33,374 nt of DNA from Bacteroidota bacterium (GTDB taxonomy: Bacteria > Bacteroidota > Bacteroidia > Bacteroidales > JACABE01). Numbering within the stretch: position 1 is the stretch's first letter; every line of letters starts with the position of its first letter. Positions 10,235-18,858 of the stretch are shown in pieces. The stretch lies in contig JACABE010000020.1 in the NCBI GenBank assembly GCA_013377005.1, forward strand, positions 1 through 33,374, read 5' to 3'. The notes under the pieces were generated by a model. The model saw only the letters and a program-made list of their open reading frames with translations. It did not search any database and had not been told where the DNA came from. The position numbers were made by a program, and so were the translations under genes.

Positions 10235-10948
10235 ATGAAAAAATACATTTTTTTTATTTCAGTAATGGTAGTTTTGTTTACCATAAGTGTTTCAGCTCAA
10301 AAAAACCAATCAACAAAACTTGTTTCAAACTCTGATTCAATTAGTTATTTAATTGGTGCTGATATTGGTCATAATTTAGTAAACAATTCTATTCAATTCA
10401 AATCAGAACTGCTTTTCAAAGGAATTGAAGATGCTGTTAAAAATATGGATACTCTTGTTGTAAGTAAACAAAAGAAAGACGAAGTATTGGGTAAATGGCA
10501 ACAAGAAAGAATGAAAAAACAAGAAAAAGAAAAAGCTAAAAAATCAGAAGGTCCCAAAAAAGCAGGTGCAGAATTTTTAGCTAAAAATAAAACAGCCGAA
10601 GGTGTTAAAGAATTACCAAGTGGCTTGCAATATAAAGTAATAAAAGAAGGCGTTGGCGAACATCCAAAAGCTAATGATAAAGTTAAAGTTCATTATCACG
10701 GTACTTTGATTGATGGAACTGTTTTTGATTCTTCCGTTGAAAGAGGCGAGCCTATCTCATTCGGATTAAATCAAGTAATTCCTGGTTGGACAGAAGGTGT
10801 TCAGTTAATGACCCCGGGTTCAAAATACGTTTTCTATATTCCATCTAATTTAGCTTATGGCGATAGAGAAGCAGGAAAAATACCTCCTGGATCTACTTTA
10901 ATATTTGAAGTTGAATTGTTTTCAATAGAAACTTCTACAGAAAAATAA
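10235..10948 (+). CDS. secreted FKBP-type peptidyl-prolyl cis-trans isomerase (FkpA/Mip-like)
   Basis: This 237-residue protein should fold proteins in the periplasm by isomerising prolyl bonds. A signal peptide of about 21 residues ends VSVSA before QKNQ. An FKBP N-terminal dimerisation domain (about residues 30-90, with SDSISYLIGADIG) is followed by a lysine-rich linker helix. The FKBP catalytic domain (about 130-235) shows the active-site residues in VHYHGTLIDGTVFDSS, VIPGWTEGV and LAYGDREAGKIPPGS. Length and order match the Mip/FkpA subgroup. Promoter and terminator flank it closely, so it is transcribed alone. The lack of a cysteine after the signal peptide argues against a lipoprotein. 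Confidence 0.92.
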   Translation: MKKYIFFISVMVVLFTISVSAQKNQSTKLVSNSDSISYLIGADIGHNLVNNSIQFKSELLFKGIEDAVKNMDTLVVSKQKKDEVLGKWQQERMKKQEKEKAKKSEGPKKAGAEFLAKNKTAEGVKELPSGLQYKVIKEGVGEHPKANDKVKVHYHGTLIDGTVFDSSVERGEPISFGLNQVIPGWTEGVQLMTPGSKYVFYIPSNLAYGDREAGKIPPGSTLIFEVELFSIETSTEK

Positions 10949-10977
10949 TTGTTTTTACTACACTACTACTTAAGCTT

Positions 10978-11012
10978 AAAAAGTCTCTATAAAATTATAG
11001 GGACTTTTTTTT
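10978..11012 (+). terminator. rho-independent terminator of the FKBP gene
   Basis: AAGTCTCTATAA pairs with TTATAGGGACTT (one G-T wobble) around a two-base loop, followed by a run of T. It directly abuts the next promoter element. Confidence 0.85.
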
Positions 11013-11019
11013 ATCTTTG
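11012..11019 (+). promoter_or_regulatory. -7 promoter element of thiF overlapping the preceding terminator
   Basis: TATCTTTG matches TAnnTTTG, begins inside the T-run of the upstream terminator and ends 21 bases before the thiF ATG. It covers the possible TTG start at 11017, which argues that translation starts at 11041. Confidence 0.5.
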
Positions 11020-11040
11020 CAACTTATAAAAACATACAAC

Positions 11041-11619
11041 ATGCTACTTGAATCTTTAAAAGGAAAAACAGTGGGTATTGCCGGTTGTGGTGGCTTGGGC
11101 TCCAATTGTGCCATTGCATTGGCTCGTATTGGTATAGGAAAACTTATTATTGCTGATTTTGATATAATTGTACAAAGTAATCTCAACCGTCAGTATTTTT
11201 TTATTGATCAATTGGGGATGTATAAAGTAGATGCTCTGCAAACCAATATAAAACGTGTAAATACAGATGTTATCGTTGAAAAACATTGCCTTAAGTTATC
11301 TACTGATAACATTACTCAACTTTTCAAGAATTGTGACGTTATTGTAGAAGCATTTGATTTGGCTGAAATGAAAAAAATGCTAATTGAAACAGTTCTAACT
11401 GAAATGCCTGAAAAATTTATTATTTCAGGATCTGGTATGGCTGGATGGGGAAATAACAATACAATTAAAACTATTAATTACGAAAAACTATATATCTGTG
11501 GCGATTTAACTACAGAAATCTCCGAAAATACACCTCCGCTTGCTCCAAGAGTTGGTATAGTTGCTAATATGCAGGCAAATCAGGTTGTTGAAATTTTATT
11601 AAACAAACAGAATCAATAA
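11041..11619 (+). CDS. thiF: ThiF-family sulfur-carrier adenylyltransferase (short form)
   Basis: The protein activates the C-terminal glycine of ThiS as an acyl-adenylate, the first step in loading it with sulfur. At 192 residues it is the short ThiF type. The nucleotide-binding loop GCGGLGSNC is at about residues 13-21, and the ATP-contacting DFDIIVQSNLNRQ follows. The long E. coli-type ThiF carries a C-terminal zinc-binding CxxC pair that is absent here. I chose ATG 11041 over an in-frame TTG at 11017 because that TTG lies in the promoter element and because homologues begin just before the glycine loop. thiS follows after two bases. No other thiamine genes are present, so use in another sulfur-transfer pathway remains possible. 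Confidence 0.85.
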   Translation: MLLESLKGKTVGIAGCGGLGSNCAIALARIGIGKLIIADFDIIVQSNLNRQYFFIDQLGMYKVDALQTNIKRVNTDVIVEKHCLKLSTDNITQLFKNCDVIVEAFDLAEMKKMLIETVLTEMPEKFIISGSGMAGWGNNNTIKTINYEKLYICGDLTTEISENTPPLAPRVGIVANMQANQVVEILLNKQNQ

Positions 11620-11621
11620 TA

Positions 11622-11825
11622 ATGAATATCATTCTTAATAATACACCCGAAACTATAGATGGAAAAGAAATAAGTATTGCACAATTACTTATTTTGAAAA
11701 ATTTCATATTTAAAATGCTGGTAATTAAAGTAAATGAACAAATAGTAAAAAAGCAGGATTACGAAACTACCATTGTAAAAGATGGTGATAATGTAGTTGT
11801 GTTGCATTTGGTTAGTGGAGGATAA
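11622..11825 (+). CDS. thiS: ThiS-like sulfur carrier protein
   Basis: This 67-residue beta-grasp (ubiquitin-like) protein ends in the diagnostic Gly-Gly, as VVVLHLVSGG. The terminal glycine is adenylated by ThiF and then converted to a thiocarboxylate. The VNEQIVKKQDYETTIVKDGD segment matches ThiS, where such a loop precedes the last strand. It starts two bases after the thiF stop codon, so the pair is translationally coupled. The region around residues 12-35 is slightly longer than in the commonest forms. Confidence 0.85.
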   Translation: MNIILNNTPETIDGKEISIAQLLILKNFIFKMLVIKVNEQIVKKQDYETTIVKDGDNVVVLHLVSGG

Positions 11826-11860
11826 AATTTAATTATTAATTGTTAAACAATACAATAATA

Positions 11861-11892
11861 TTGTTTTATAATCTATTTTTTATCTATTTTTG
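11861..11892 (+). promoter_or_regulatory. Bacteroidota-type promoter of the lipoprotein gene
   Basis: TTG at 11861-11863, a 21-base spacer and TATTTTTG at 11885-11892 match the phylum consensus. The ATG follows 19 bases later. Confidence 0.6.
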
Positions 11893-11911
11893 TACTCTAT
11901 TCTAAAATTTA

Positions 11912-12934
11912 ATGTTCATGTCTAAATATCTTAGCTTAATAGCAATAGCAATTTTTGCTTTATTTATTTCTGCTTGCGAAACCGATTTTAATCCAAATGC
12001 AGAATATAAAGATATTACTGTTGTGTATGGTTTGCTTAACCAAAAAGATACTTTTACCTATCTTAAGATTAACAAAGCTTTTTTGGGCAATGAAAGTGCT
12101 TATATTATGGCACAAAATGAAGATTTTAGCAGCTATGGTACTGATTTAAATGTGATAATGGAAGAAATACTAAATGGAAAAGTGGAAAAAACTTATTATT
12201 TTGACACAACTACTATTTATAACAAAGAACCCGGAATATTTTATGCACCCAAACAAGTTTTGTATAAATGCAAAACATATAACCCTGAGTTCCCTATTCA
12301 TGATTCTTTGAAAGAAGACAGAGAATACAAATTAACAATTAGAAATACAAAAACAAGCAAAATTATTAGTGCCCAAACAATGTTGGTAAATTCTTTTGAT
12401 ATAACAAATCCCAATGGAGCCACTACTATTGATTTTCCTTCAACATCTATTGGTAAGAAAAAAATAGAATGGATGTCGGCTAAAGGAGGCAAAAGATATA
12501 GTATTACTTTGCGTATTAACTATTTTGAAAGCAAAAATGGAATAGTAGATGAACCAAAATATATAGAGATTCCACTTAGCACTCAAACAAGAACAACGTA
12601 TGAAGGAGGTAGCGAAATGATTTTAGAATTTCCCGGTCTTACCTTTTATGAAACATTAAAAAATAGTTTATCGTGGTCAACAATTTCAAACCCCATTTCT
12701 CGTAAAATGGGTAAAATAGATTTTGTTGTTAGTGTAGCCGGTGATGATTTAAGCACTTATATCGAAGTAAACGAAGCTTCTAATAGTATTGTTCAGGTAC
12801 GCCCTGAATATTCAAACATTAATAATGGAATTGGTGTTTTTTCCGCCAGATTCAGCAGATATACAAACAAAATGGATTTAACTGCGAAATCTCTGGATTT
12901 TTTGCATAATCAATATCCAATGCTTGGATTTTAA
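11912..12934 (+). CDS. lipoprotein, DUF4249-like
   Basis: This is a 340-residue exported lipoprotein of unknown function. The signal sequence ends in the lipobox LFISAC, with the lipidated cysteine at residue 22. The rest is rich in beta-strand patterns and has no membrane segments. The N-terminal ITVVYGLLNQKDTFTYLKI and the C-terminal NINNGIGVFSARF resemble the DUF4249 family of Bacteroidota, which is found near outer-membrane transport systems. No TonB-dependent receptor is adjacent here. The start may also be the ATG six bases downstream (MSKYLS). Own promoter and terminator indicate a single-gene unit. The family call is from memory and moderately sure; the lipoprotein call is firm. Confidence 0.75.
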   Translation: MFMSKYLSLIAIAIFALFISACETDFNPNAEYKDITVVYGLLNQKDTFTYLKINKAFLGNESAYIMAQNEDFSSYGTDLNVIMEEILNGKVEKTYYFDTTTIYNKEPGIFYAPKQVLYKCKTYNPEFPIHDSLKEDREYKLTIRNTKTSKIISAQTMLVNSFDITNPNGATTIDFPSTSIGKKKIEWMSAKGGKRYSITLRINYFESKNGIVDEPKYIEIPLSTQTRTTYEGGSEMILEFPGLTFYETLKNSLSWSTISNPISRKMGKIDFVVSVAGDDLSTYIEVNEASNSIVQVRPEYSNINNGIGVFSARFSRYTNKMDLTAKSLDFLHNQYPMLGF

Positions 12935-12980
12935 GGAATCTAAACTATCTAATTGAAAAAATAGTTCAACTGCATTTTGA

Positions 12981-13017
12981 AAAAGACCTCAGTTTCAAAA
13001 AAAGCTGAGGCTTTTTT
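12981..13017 (+). terminator. rho-independent terminator after the lipoprotein gene
   Basis: CCTCAG pairs with CTGAGG around a 12-base loop, with flanking AAAAG and CTTTTTT extending it into a T-run. Confidence 0.8.
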
Positions 13018-13169
13018 ATGTTTTGAATTAAACAATCATAAAAAAACTCTTTAAAAGTATGTATATAAAACTTTTTGTTTAAATTTAAAAACATTTTGCT
13101 TTTTATAAATGTTTGGTTATTATTTAAACCAACGGTTTACAAAGAAAATCTATTATGAAAATAATTCCT

Positions 13170-13177
13170 TAATTTTG
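13170..13177 (+). promoter_or_regulatory. possible -7 element for the Hyf-like operon
   Basis: TAATTTTG fits TAnnTTTG, 70 bases before the first gene. A second match, TATATTTG at 13236-13243, ends only four bases before the ATG at 13248; if used it would give an almost leaderless mRNA. Neither has a clear upstream TTG. The rest of the 313-base gap (12935-13247) holds only the terminator above and AT-rich sequence. Confidence 0.35.
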
Positions 13178-13247
13178 CAATCTCTTAATTCTATCAAATT
13201 CTATGATTCTAGATGAGATTTAAATTATATTAATCTATATTTGTAAA

Positions 13248-15251
13248 ATGATTGGATTCGATTTAACAATTAATCTATCGTTAACAATTACGCTTTGTGC
13301 TATCATTGCTATTTTTTTTATACCATTAAAGTTGAAGTCAAATCTGGCAGCACTGACTGTTTTTGTAAATGCTGTACTTTATAGCAGGATCAGCTTGCCT
13401 GCACTTTATGGTAATGTAATAGAATACTCACTGAACACCGGAAATTTTATGGGAAATATTCCCCTCCGGATTGATGGTTTATCTGCATGGTTTATAATGA
13501 TAGTTGGCTTTACGTGCCTTACAGGCGTGATTTATGGAGGAGGATATCTGAAAACCTATAATTCAACTAAATCAGAGCTTAATTTGCACTGGATATTATT
13601 TATGTTGTTCCAGCTTTCGATGATTTGGGTTTGTATGCTACAACATGGACTGGCATTTATTATTGCGTGGGAAATCATGTCGTTATCCTCCATGATGCTG
13701 GTTATTTTTGAACATAACAATCCGAAAACTATCAAATCCGGCATCAATTATCTGGTTCAGATGCATATTAGTGTCATTTTGCTTACTATTGGTTTTATTT
13801 GGGTATATTTTCAGACAGGATCTTTTGATTTCAATGCATTCAATGTTTTTTTTAATGGTAATGCCAATATTTGGCTGTTTCTGATTTTCTTTTTAGGTTT
13901 TGGTTTCAAAGCCGGATTTATTCCTTTGCACACATGGTTGCCACATGCCCATCCTGCAGCACCATCGCATGTTTCGGGTGTAATGTCGGGAGTTATTGTA
14001 AAGATAGGGATTTATGGCATTTTCAGAATTATCTCTTTTCTGAAATCTGATTTTCTGTTACTTGGCGAAATTATTATTACCTTTTCTGTTCTTACCGGAT
14101 TGTATGGAATACTGAATGCTGCTGTTCATCGAGATTTTAAGCGGATGCTGGCTTATTGTACCATCGAAAATATCGGAATTATCGGAATCGGAATTGGAAT
14201 CGGAATGATGGGATTGGGGAATAATAATCCAATGCTTTATTATCTGGGATTTGGTGGTGCACTACTGCATGTGCTGAATCATTCATTATTCAAATCCTTG
14301 CTTTTCTATTCAGCAGGTTCGGTTTATCAGCAAACCCATACCCGTAATATGGAACGTTTGGGTGGTTTGATAAAATCCATGCCTAAAACTGCGGTTATTT
14401 TTCTGATTGGTGCTATTGCTATAGGTGGAATCCCTCCATTTAATGGCTTTGTTTCGGAATTTATAATTTACAGCGGACTATTGGAAGGTATGAAGTCAAA
14501 CAGTTTAAATCAATTAATTTTATTAATACTCAGCATTGCCGGACTTAGTGTTATCGGTGGAATTTCCATACTTGCCTTTACCAAGACTTTCGGAACCATT
14601 TTTCTTGGAACCGAACGAGAAAAATTAGCCCATAAACCTGAAGAAGTGTCTGTAAGAATGCTTTTCCCTCAATACGTTATAATAATAGTAATGATGACTG
14701 TGGCTTTCTTTCCTCAAATTTTCATGAATGCTATTGGCAATATTTTACAAAGGATGAGCATTTTACGTTCAGGATTTGAGATTGCTGGTTTTACTAATTA
14801 TTCCACAATTATCTCAAATATAAGCAGGTATTCAGCTGTATTTATTTGTATAGTTGCAATAATCTGGGGAGTTAGGACTTTTGTCATCAGAGGTAAAACA
14901 GCTGAAACAGTTCCAACCTGGGGATGTGCTTATGTTGGCTCTGTTCCTAAAGCACAATATACCGGAAAATCATTTTCAAAACCATTAGGGAAAATTTTGG
15001 GTTTCTTACTAATTGAGAAAAAGAAATATGTTGAGATAAAATCCGGTGAAATATTTCCTATAAGCAGAAAATATGCATCTAATTATCACGATTTTTTTGA
15101 GTTGTTTTTTATAAAACCTATAAGCAAACACTTAGTTTATGGGACTAATTACTTCAAATTTATACAAAACGGCAGAATACAATCTTATGTAATTTACGGA
15201 ATTGTTTTTATTATTGCTATTTTTATCATTACAGCATTAAATATAATATAA
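13248..15251 (+). CDS. hyfB: HyfB-like antiporter-type membrane subunit, copy 1
   Basis: This 667-residue polytopic protein belongs to the ND5/NuoL/MrpA superfamily and should translocate H+ or Na+ in the membrane arm of a complex I-like machine. The two charged residues of the channel are present: E142 in AWEIMSLSS and K221 in GFKAGFIPLHTWLP, followed by HAHPAAPSHVSGVMSG. The C-terminal motif VPTWGCAYVG with AQYTGKSF is typical of HyfB. It overlaps the next gene by one base (TAATG). The next gene is a close paralogue in full-length alignment, which is unusual because hyf operons normally carry one hyfB and a shorter hyfD. The operon has no NADH-input genes, so annotation as NADH dehydrogenase would be wrong. 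Confidence 0.88.
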   Translation: MIGFDLTINLSLTITLCAIIAIFFIPLKLKSNLAALTVFVNAVLYSRISLPALYGNVIEYSLNTGNFMGNIPLRIDGLSAWFIMIVGFTCLTGVIYGGGYLKTYNSTKSELNLHWILFMLFQLSMIWVCMLQHGLAFIIAWEIMSLSSMMLVIFEHNNPKTIKSGINYLVQMHISVILLTIGFIWVYFQTGSFDFNAFNVFFNGNANIWLFLIFFLGFGFKAGFIPLHTWLPHAHPAAPSHVSGVMSGVIVKIGIYGIFRIISFLKSDFLLLGEIIITFSVLTGLYGILNAAVHRDFKRMLAYCTIENIGIIGIGIGIGMMGLGNNNPMLYYLGFGGALLHVLNHSLFKSLLFYSAGSVYQQTHTRNMERLGGLIKSMPKTAVIFLIGAIAIGGIPPFNGFVSEFIIYSGLLEGMKSNSLNQLILLILSIAGLSVIGGISILAFTKTFGTIFLGTEREKLAHKPEEVSVRMLFPQYVIIIVMMTVAFFPQIFMNAIGNILQRMSILRSGFEIAGFTNYSTIISNISRYSAVFICIVAIIWGVRTFVIRGKTAETVPTWGCAYVGSVPKAQYTGKSFSKPLGKILGFLLIEKKKYVEIKSGEIFPISRKYASNYHDFFELFFIKPISKHLVYGTNYFKFIQNGRIQSYVIYGIVFIIAIFIITALNII

Positions 15252-17275
15252 TGAGAATCATAGAAGTATTTATAGTAATAGTTGTAATAGCAACGTTTCT
15301 TATCCCTTTTTTGAATGTAAAAAGGAAAGCTATCGTTGCATTTGCTGCTATATTGCTATGTGCTTTACTTTCCTCCTATTTTGCAATAAATACACTTTTG
15401 GGAAAGACTTATGAGTTCTTTCTGCCCGGTAGTTTAATTACAGGGCTTATTCCAGTTCGTATCGATAGTTTATCCGGATGGTTTATGCTGATAATAAACT
15501 TTGTATATATAACAGGCAGTTTTTACGGGATTTTTTATATGAATGCCTACAATGAGCAAAAAAATAACTTGAGTCTTCATGCAGTTGCATTAATATTTTT
15601 ACATTCAGCACTAATTAGTCTATGTGTAATTCAGAACAGTATGGTTTTCCTGATTGTCTGGGAAATGATGGCTCTTTCTTCTTTTATTTTAATAATCTTT
15701 GAACACGAAAAAACGGCAACTATCAAAGCAGGTATCAATTTTCTGATTCAATCGCATATATGTATTATCTTTCTGATGCTAGGATTTATCTGGGTTGCAA
15801 TCAAACAAAACAGTTTTGATTTTAATGCAATAACAGCTTATGCTTCCGGAAATCATGGTGTAGCAATTATACTTTTTTTATGCTTTTTTATCGGATTATC
15901 CATAAAAGCAGGATTTGTTCCATTTCATACTTGGTTGCCTTATGCACATCCGGTAGCTCCGGCACATATATCAGGGATTATGTCAGGCGTGATTATAAAA
16001 ATTGGGATTTTTGGAATCCTTCGAATGCTTTTACTGATAAAACCCGACTATACAATTGTTGGTTATATAATTCTCACCATATCTATTATTTCAGGATTAT
16101 ATGGTGTGATGCTGGCAATTATTCAGCATAATTTAAAGAAACTACTCGCCTATCATAGTATTGAAAATATCGGAATCATAGGTATTGGAATTGGAATTGG
16201 ATGTATCGGAATGGGATCAAATAATCAGGTGCTTGCTTCACTTGGATTCGCAGCTGCGTTATTGCATACTTTAAATCATGGATTGTTCAAATCATTATTG
16301 TTTTATGCTGCAGGGAATGTTTATCAGGCAACACATATACTCAATATCGAAAGTTTAGGAGGATTAGTAAAAAAAATGCCACAAACTGCTTTTTTGTTTC
16401 TAATTGCTGCCATTGCTATTTCGGGAATTCCTCCTTTCAATGGATTTGTATCAGAATTTTTAATTTACAATGGTTTATTTAGTTGGCTACATGATGCAAC
16501 TCTTGCAGCTTTAATTACCATTGTATTTTCGATTTTAGGTTTGGTACTGATTGGTGGCTTAGCATTGCTGTGCTTTACAAAAGCTTTCGGTATCGTTTTT
16601 TTGGGAAACCCACGTCATGAATTTCAACACGAGATTAAAGAAGTATCTTTATTTCAATTAATGCCGCTTTATCTGATTGCATTTTTTATTGTATTTATTG
16701 GCTTGTTTCCCATTTTATTCTTAAACCTTCTATATCATCCCATTGCTTTATTTGCAGGAACTTTAATTAATCACGAAAGTGCATTATCTTTCAATACAGT
16801 AGGAGTAATTCAACCTATCAATTGGGCAATGTGGATGCTGGTTTTATTAGTTATACTTGTATTTTCAATAAGAAAAATTGTTACCAGAAAACAAAAAGTA
16901 GTTATTGAGCCCACATGGGGATGTGCCTATGTAGGCTTTGCCCCTAAAACGCAATATACTGCCAATTCATTTATAAGACCTTATCGTAAGCTTTTTAAAC
17001 CATTTTTATTGATTTTTAAACATAAAAAGGATATTGAAGGAATCTTCCCTATCAAATCACATTATGAATCGCATTCTTACGATAAAGTTGAGAAATGGAT
17101 GATTGACTCTCCTATAAGATCTTTAAAATCGTTTATGGGTAGATTTACTTTTTTACAAAATGGAAGATTACAGTTTTATATATTATATGGCATCGTTTTC
17201 ATTGTTTCAGTGATTTGTATACCGGTGATTTATAAAACAATTATTGAATTTATTGAATTTATAAAACAATTATAA
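15251..17275 (+). CDS. hyfB: HyfB-like antiporter-type membrane subunit, copy 2
   Basis: At 674 residues this has the same architecture as the gene before it, including E138 in VWEMMALSS, K219 in SIKAGFVPFHTWLP, and the C-terminal EPTWGCAYVG with TQYTANSF. The conserved charged residues suggest a working ion channel rather than a relic. Both copies also share the GIGIGIG-type glycine segment and the NGFVSEF motif. The start ATG overlaps the previous stop by one base, and the next gene begins one base after its stop, so translation is tightly coupled. It occupies the position where hyfD is expected and may replace it, giving the complex three antiporter-like subunits with HyfF. Confidence 0.88.
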   Translation: MRIIEVFIVIVVIATFLIPFLNVKRKAIVAFAAILLCALLSSYFAINTLLGKTYEFFLPGSLITGLIPVRIDSLSGWFMLIINFVYITGSFYGIFYMNAYNEQKNNLSLHAVALIFLHSALISLCVIQNSMVFLIVWEMMALSSFILIIFEHEKTATIKAGINFLIQSHICIIFLMLGFIWVAIKQNSFDFNAITAYASGNHGVAIILFLCFFIGLSIKAGFVPFHTWLPYAHPVAPAHISGIMSGVIIKIGIFGILRMLLLIKPDYTIVGYIILTISIISGLYGVMLAIIQHNLKKLLAYHSIENIGIIGIGIGIGCIGMGSNNQVLASLGFAAALLHTLNHGLFKSLLFYAAGNVYQATHILNIESLGGLVKKMPQTAFLFLIAAIAISGIPPFNGFVSEFLIYNGLFSWLHDATLAALITIVFSILGLVLIGGLALLCFTKAFGIVFLGNPRHEFQHEIKEVSLFQLMPLYLIAFFIVFIGLFPILFLNLLYHPIALFAGTLINHESALSFNTVGVIQPINWAMWMLVLLVILVFSIRKIVTRKQKVVIEPTWGCAYVGFAPKTQYTANSFIRPYRKLFKPFLLIFKHKKDIEGIFPIKSHYESHSYDKVEKWMIDSPIRSLKSFMGRFTFLQNGRLQFYILYGIVFIVSVICIPVIYKTIIEFIEFIKQL

Positions 17276-17276
17276 T

Positions 17277-18182
17277 ATGCTGATATTTATATTAATATTA
17301 ATTGCAGCAATCTTTTTTTCGGGTATTATTATCCGAACAAAAAGTATTTTTTCAGGACGCAAAGGCCCAGGAATATTACAGCCGATTAAGGATGTAATAC
17401 GGCTTTTCAGGAAAGGATCAGTTTACAGTCAAACCACAAGTTTTGTCTTTCAAATTGCACCTACTGTCTATTTCGCTTCTGTTATTATGGCAATGCTGGT
17501 AGTCCCTTTCGGACAATACAAAGGTTTTATCAGCTTTAATGGCGATTTTATTTTCTTTGCTTATGTACTTGCTTTGGGTAAGTTTTTCAGCATTATTTCA
17601 GCAATGGATACCGGAAGTAGTTTCGAAGGTATGGGAGCAAGTCGCGAAGCACTTTATTCGATGTTAGCCGAACCTGCATTTTTTATATTGATGGGTTCTT
17701 TAGCTTTGCTTACTGGACATTTGTCGTTTCAGGAAATATTTGCAGCCCTTCACATTGGCTCTTATATTACCTATGCTCTTGCAATACTGGCAACTTTTGT
17801 TATTCTAATGATTGCCATGATTGAGAACAGCCGAATGCCTATTGATGACCCTAAAACACATCTTGAATTAACAATGATTCATGAAGTCATGATTTTGGAT
17901 AACAGTGGTTTCGATCTTGGACTTATTCTAACTACCGGTTATCTAAAATTTGCCATTTACGGTGCTTTAATTGTAAATTTATTTGTGGGTGTAATTCCAT
18001 ACGGATATACCATTCCTATGTTCTTTATTATTCAATTTCTTGTTGCTATAGCAATTGGAACTATCGAATCCTTTATGGCACGTTTTCGTATGGGACACAA
18101 TGCACAGTTTATTTTTGCTTTAACTTCAGTAAGTTTACTGATTTTTTTTGGAGCTTTATTAATTTTAGGAAAATTTATTTAA
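17277..18182 (+). CDS. hyfC: HyfC / NuoH-like membrane subunit
   Basis: This 301-residue membrane protein belongs to the NuoH/ND1 family, which links the peripheral arm to the membrane arm and lines the quinone or proton entry path. Diagnostic motifs are GRKGPGILQPIKDVIRLF near residues 25-45, MDTGSSFEGMGASREA near 105-125, and the acidic loop MIENSRMPIDDPKTHLELTMIHE. The conserved glutamates and aspartates of this loop are intact, so the coupling module appears functional. It starts one base after copy 2 of hyfB and is followed by hyfE after 21 bases. Confidence 0.9.
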   Translation: MLIFILILIAAIFFSGIIIRTKSIFSGRKGPGILQPIKDVIRLFRKGSVYSQTTSFVFQIAPTVYFASVIMAMLVVPFGQYKGFISFNGDFIFFAYVLALGKFFSIISAMDTGSSFEGMGASREALYSMLAEPAFFILMGSLALLTGHLSFQEIFAALHIGSYITYALAILATFVILMIAMIENSRMPIDDPKTHLELTMIHEVMILDNSGFDLGLILTTGYLKFAIYGALIVNLFVGVIPYGYTIPMFFIIQFLVAIAIGTIESFMARFRMGHNAQFIFALTSVSLLIFFGALLILGKFI

Positions 18183-18203
18183 TCTGCTAAAATATTTAGA
18201 AAC

Positions 18204-18836
18204 ATGATAAATGTATTGCTTATAACATTCCTTATTACACTGTTTTATATGGCTATTGCAAACAGATTGCTTACATACATTAATGTACTTGCTTTACAGG
18301 GCGTTTTGCTTTTTTTTGTTGTGTTTTTACAACTCAACGAAATAAGTACTTTAAATCTTGTGTTAATTCTTTTGGAAACCATTGTATTTAAATCTATTGC
18401 TGTACCTGTTTTTCTGGCTTACGTATTAAAACGCAATAAAATTACCCGTGAAGCCGAACCTTTTTTACCTAATTTTGTATCGTTGATTATTACAACCGTT
18501 ATTGTGGTAACGACTATACTTTTAGCTAATATAATTAAAGACACTCATTTGGATAAAATATTTTTTGTAGTAGCACTTTCCACGCTGTTTACAGGTTTAT
18601 ATTTTATTGCAACCCGAAGGAAAATCATCACTCATGTGATGGGTTATATGGTGATTGAAAACGGTGTTTTTGTTTTGTCACTTGCAGTGGGAAATGAAAT
18701 GCCAATGCTTGTTAATCTAGGTATTATGCTTGATATTTTTGCAAGTGTACTTATATTGGGTATCTTTTTGAATAAAATAGGAGATGTGTTTAAAGACATA
18801 GATGTAAATCAGTTAAGTAACTTAAAAGATTATTAA
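18204..18836 (+). CDS. hyfE: HyfE-like membrane subunit
   Basis: This 210-residue membrane protein has about six to seven hydrophobic helices. The C-terminal half resembles NuoK/MrpC, with HVMGYMVIENGVFVL and a later MLDIFASVLILG that keep the membrane glutamate and aspartate of that family. HyfE proteins combine a NuoK-like part with extra N-terminal helices, matching the length here. It lies between hyfC and hyfF with 21- and 22-base gaps, all on one transcript. Confidence 0.85.
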   Translation: MINVLLITFLITLFYMAIANRLLTYINVLALQGVLLFFVVFLQLNEISTLNLVLILLETIVFKSIAVPVFLAYVLKRNKITREAEPFLPNFVSLIITTVIVVTTILLANIIKDTHLDKIFFVVALSTLFTGLYFIATRRKIITHVMGYMVIENGVFVLSLAVGNEMPMLVNLGIMLDIFASVLILGIFLNKIGDVFKDIDVNQLSNLKDY

Positions 18837-18858
18837 TCCAACCAAATATTAAAATATA

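Noticed and set aside
11017-11040. Upstream TTG start for ThiF
   Set aside because: It lies inside the -7 promoter element; ATG at 11041 places the glycine loop at the usual distance.
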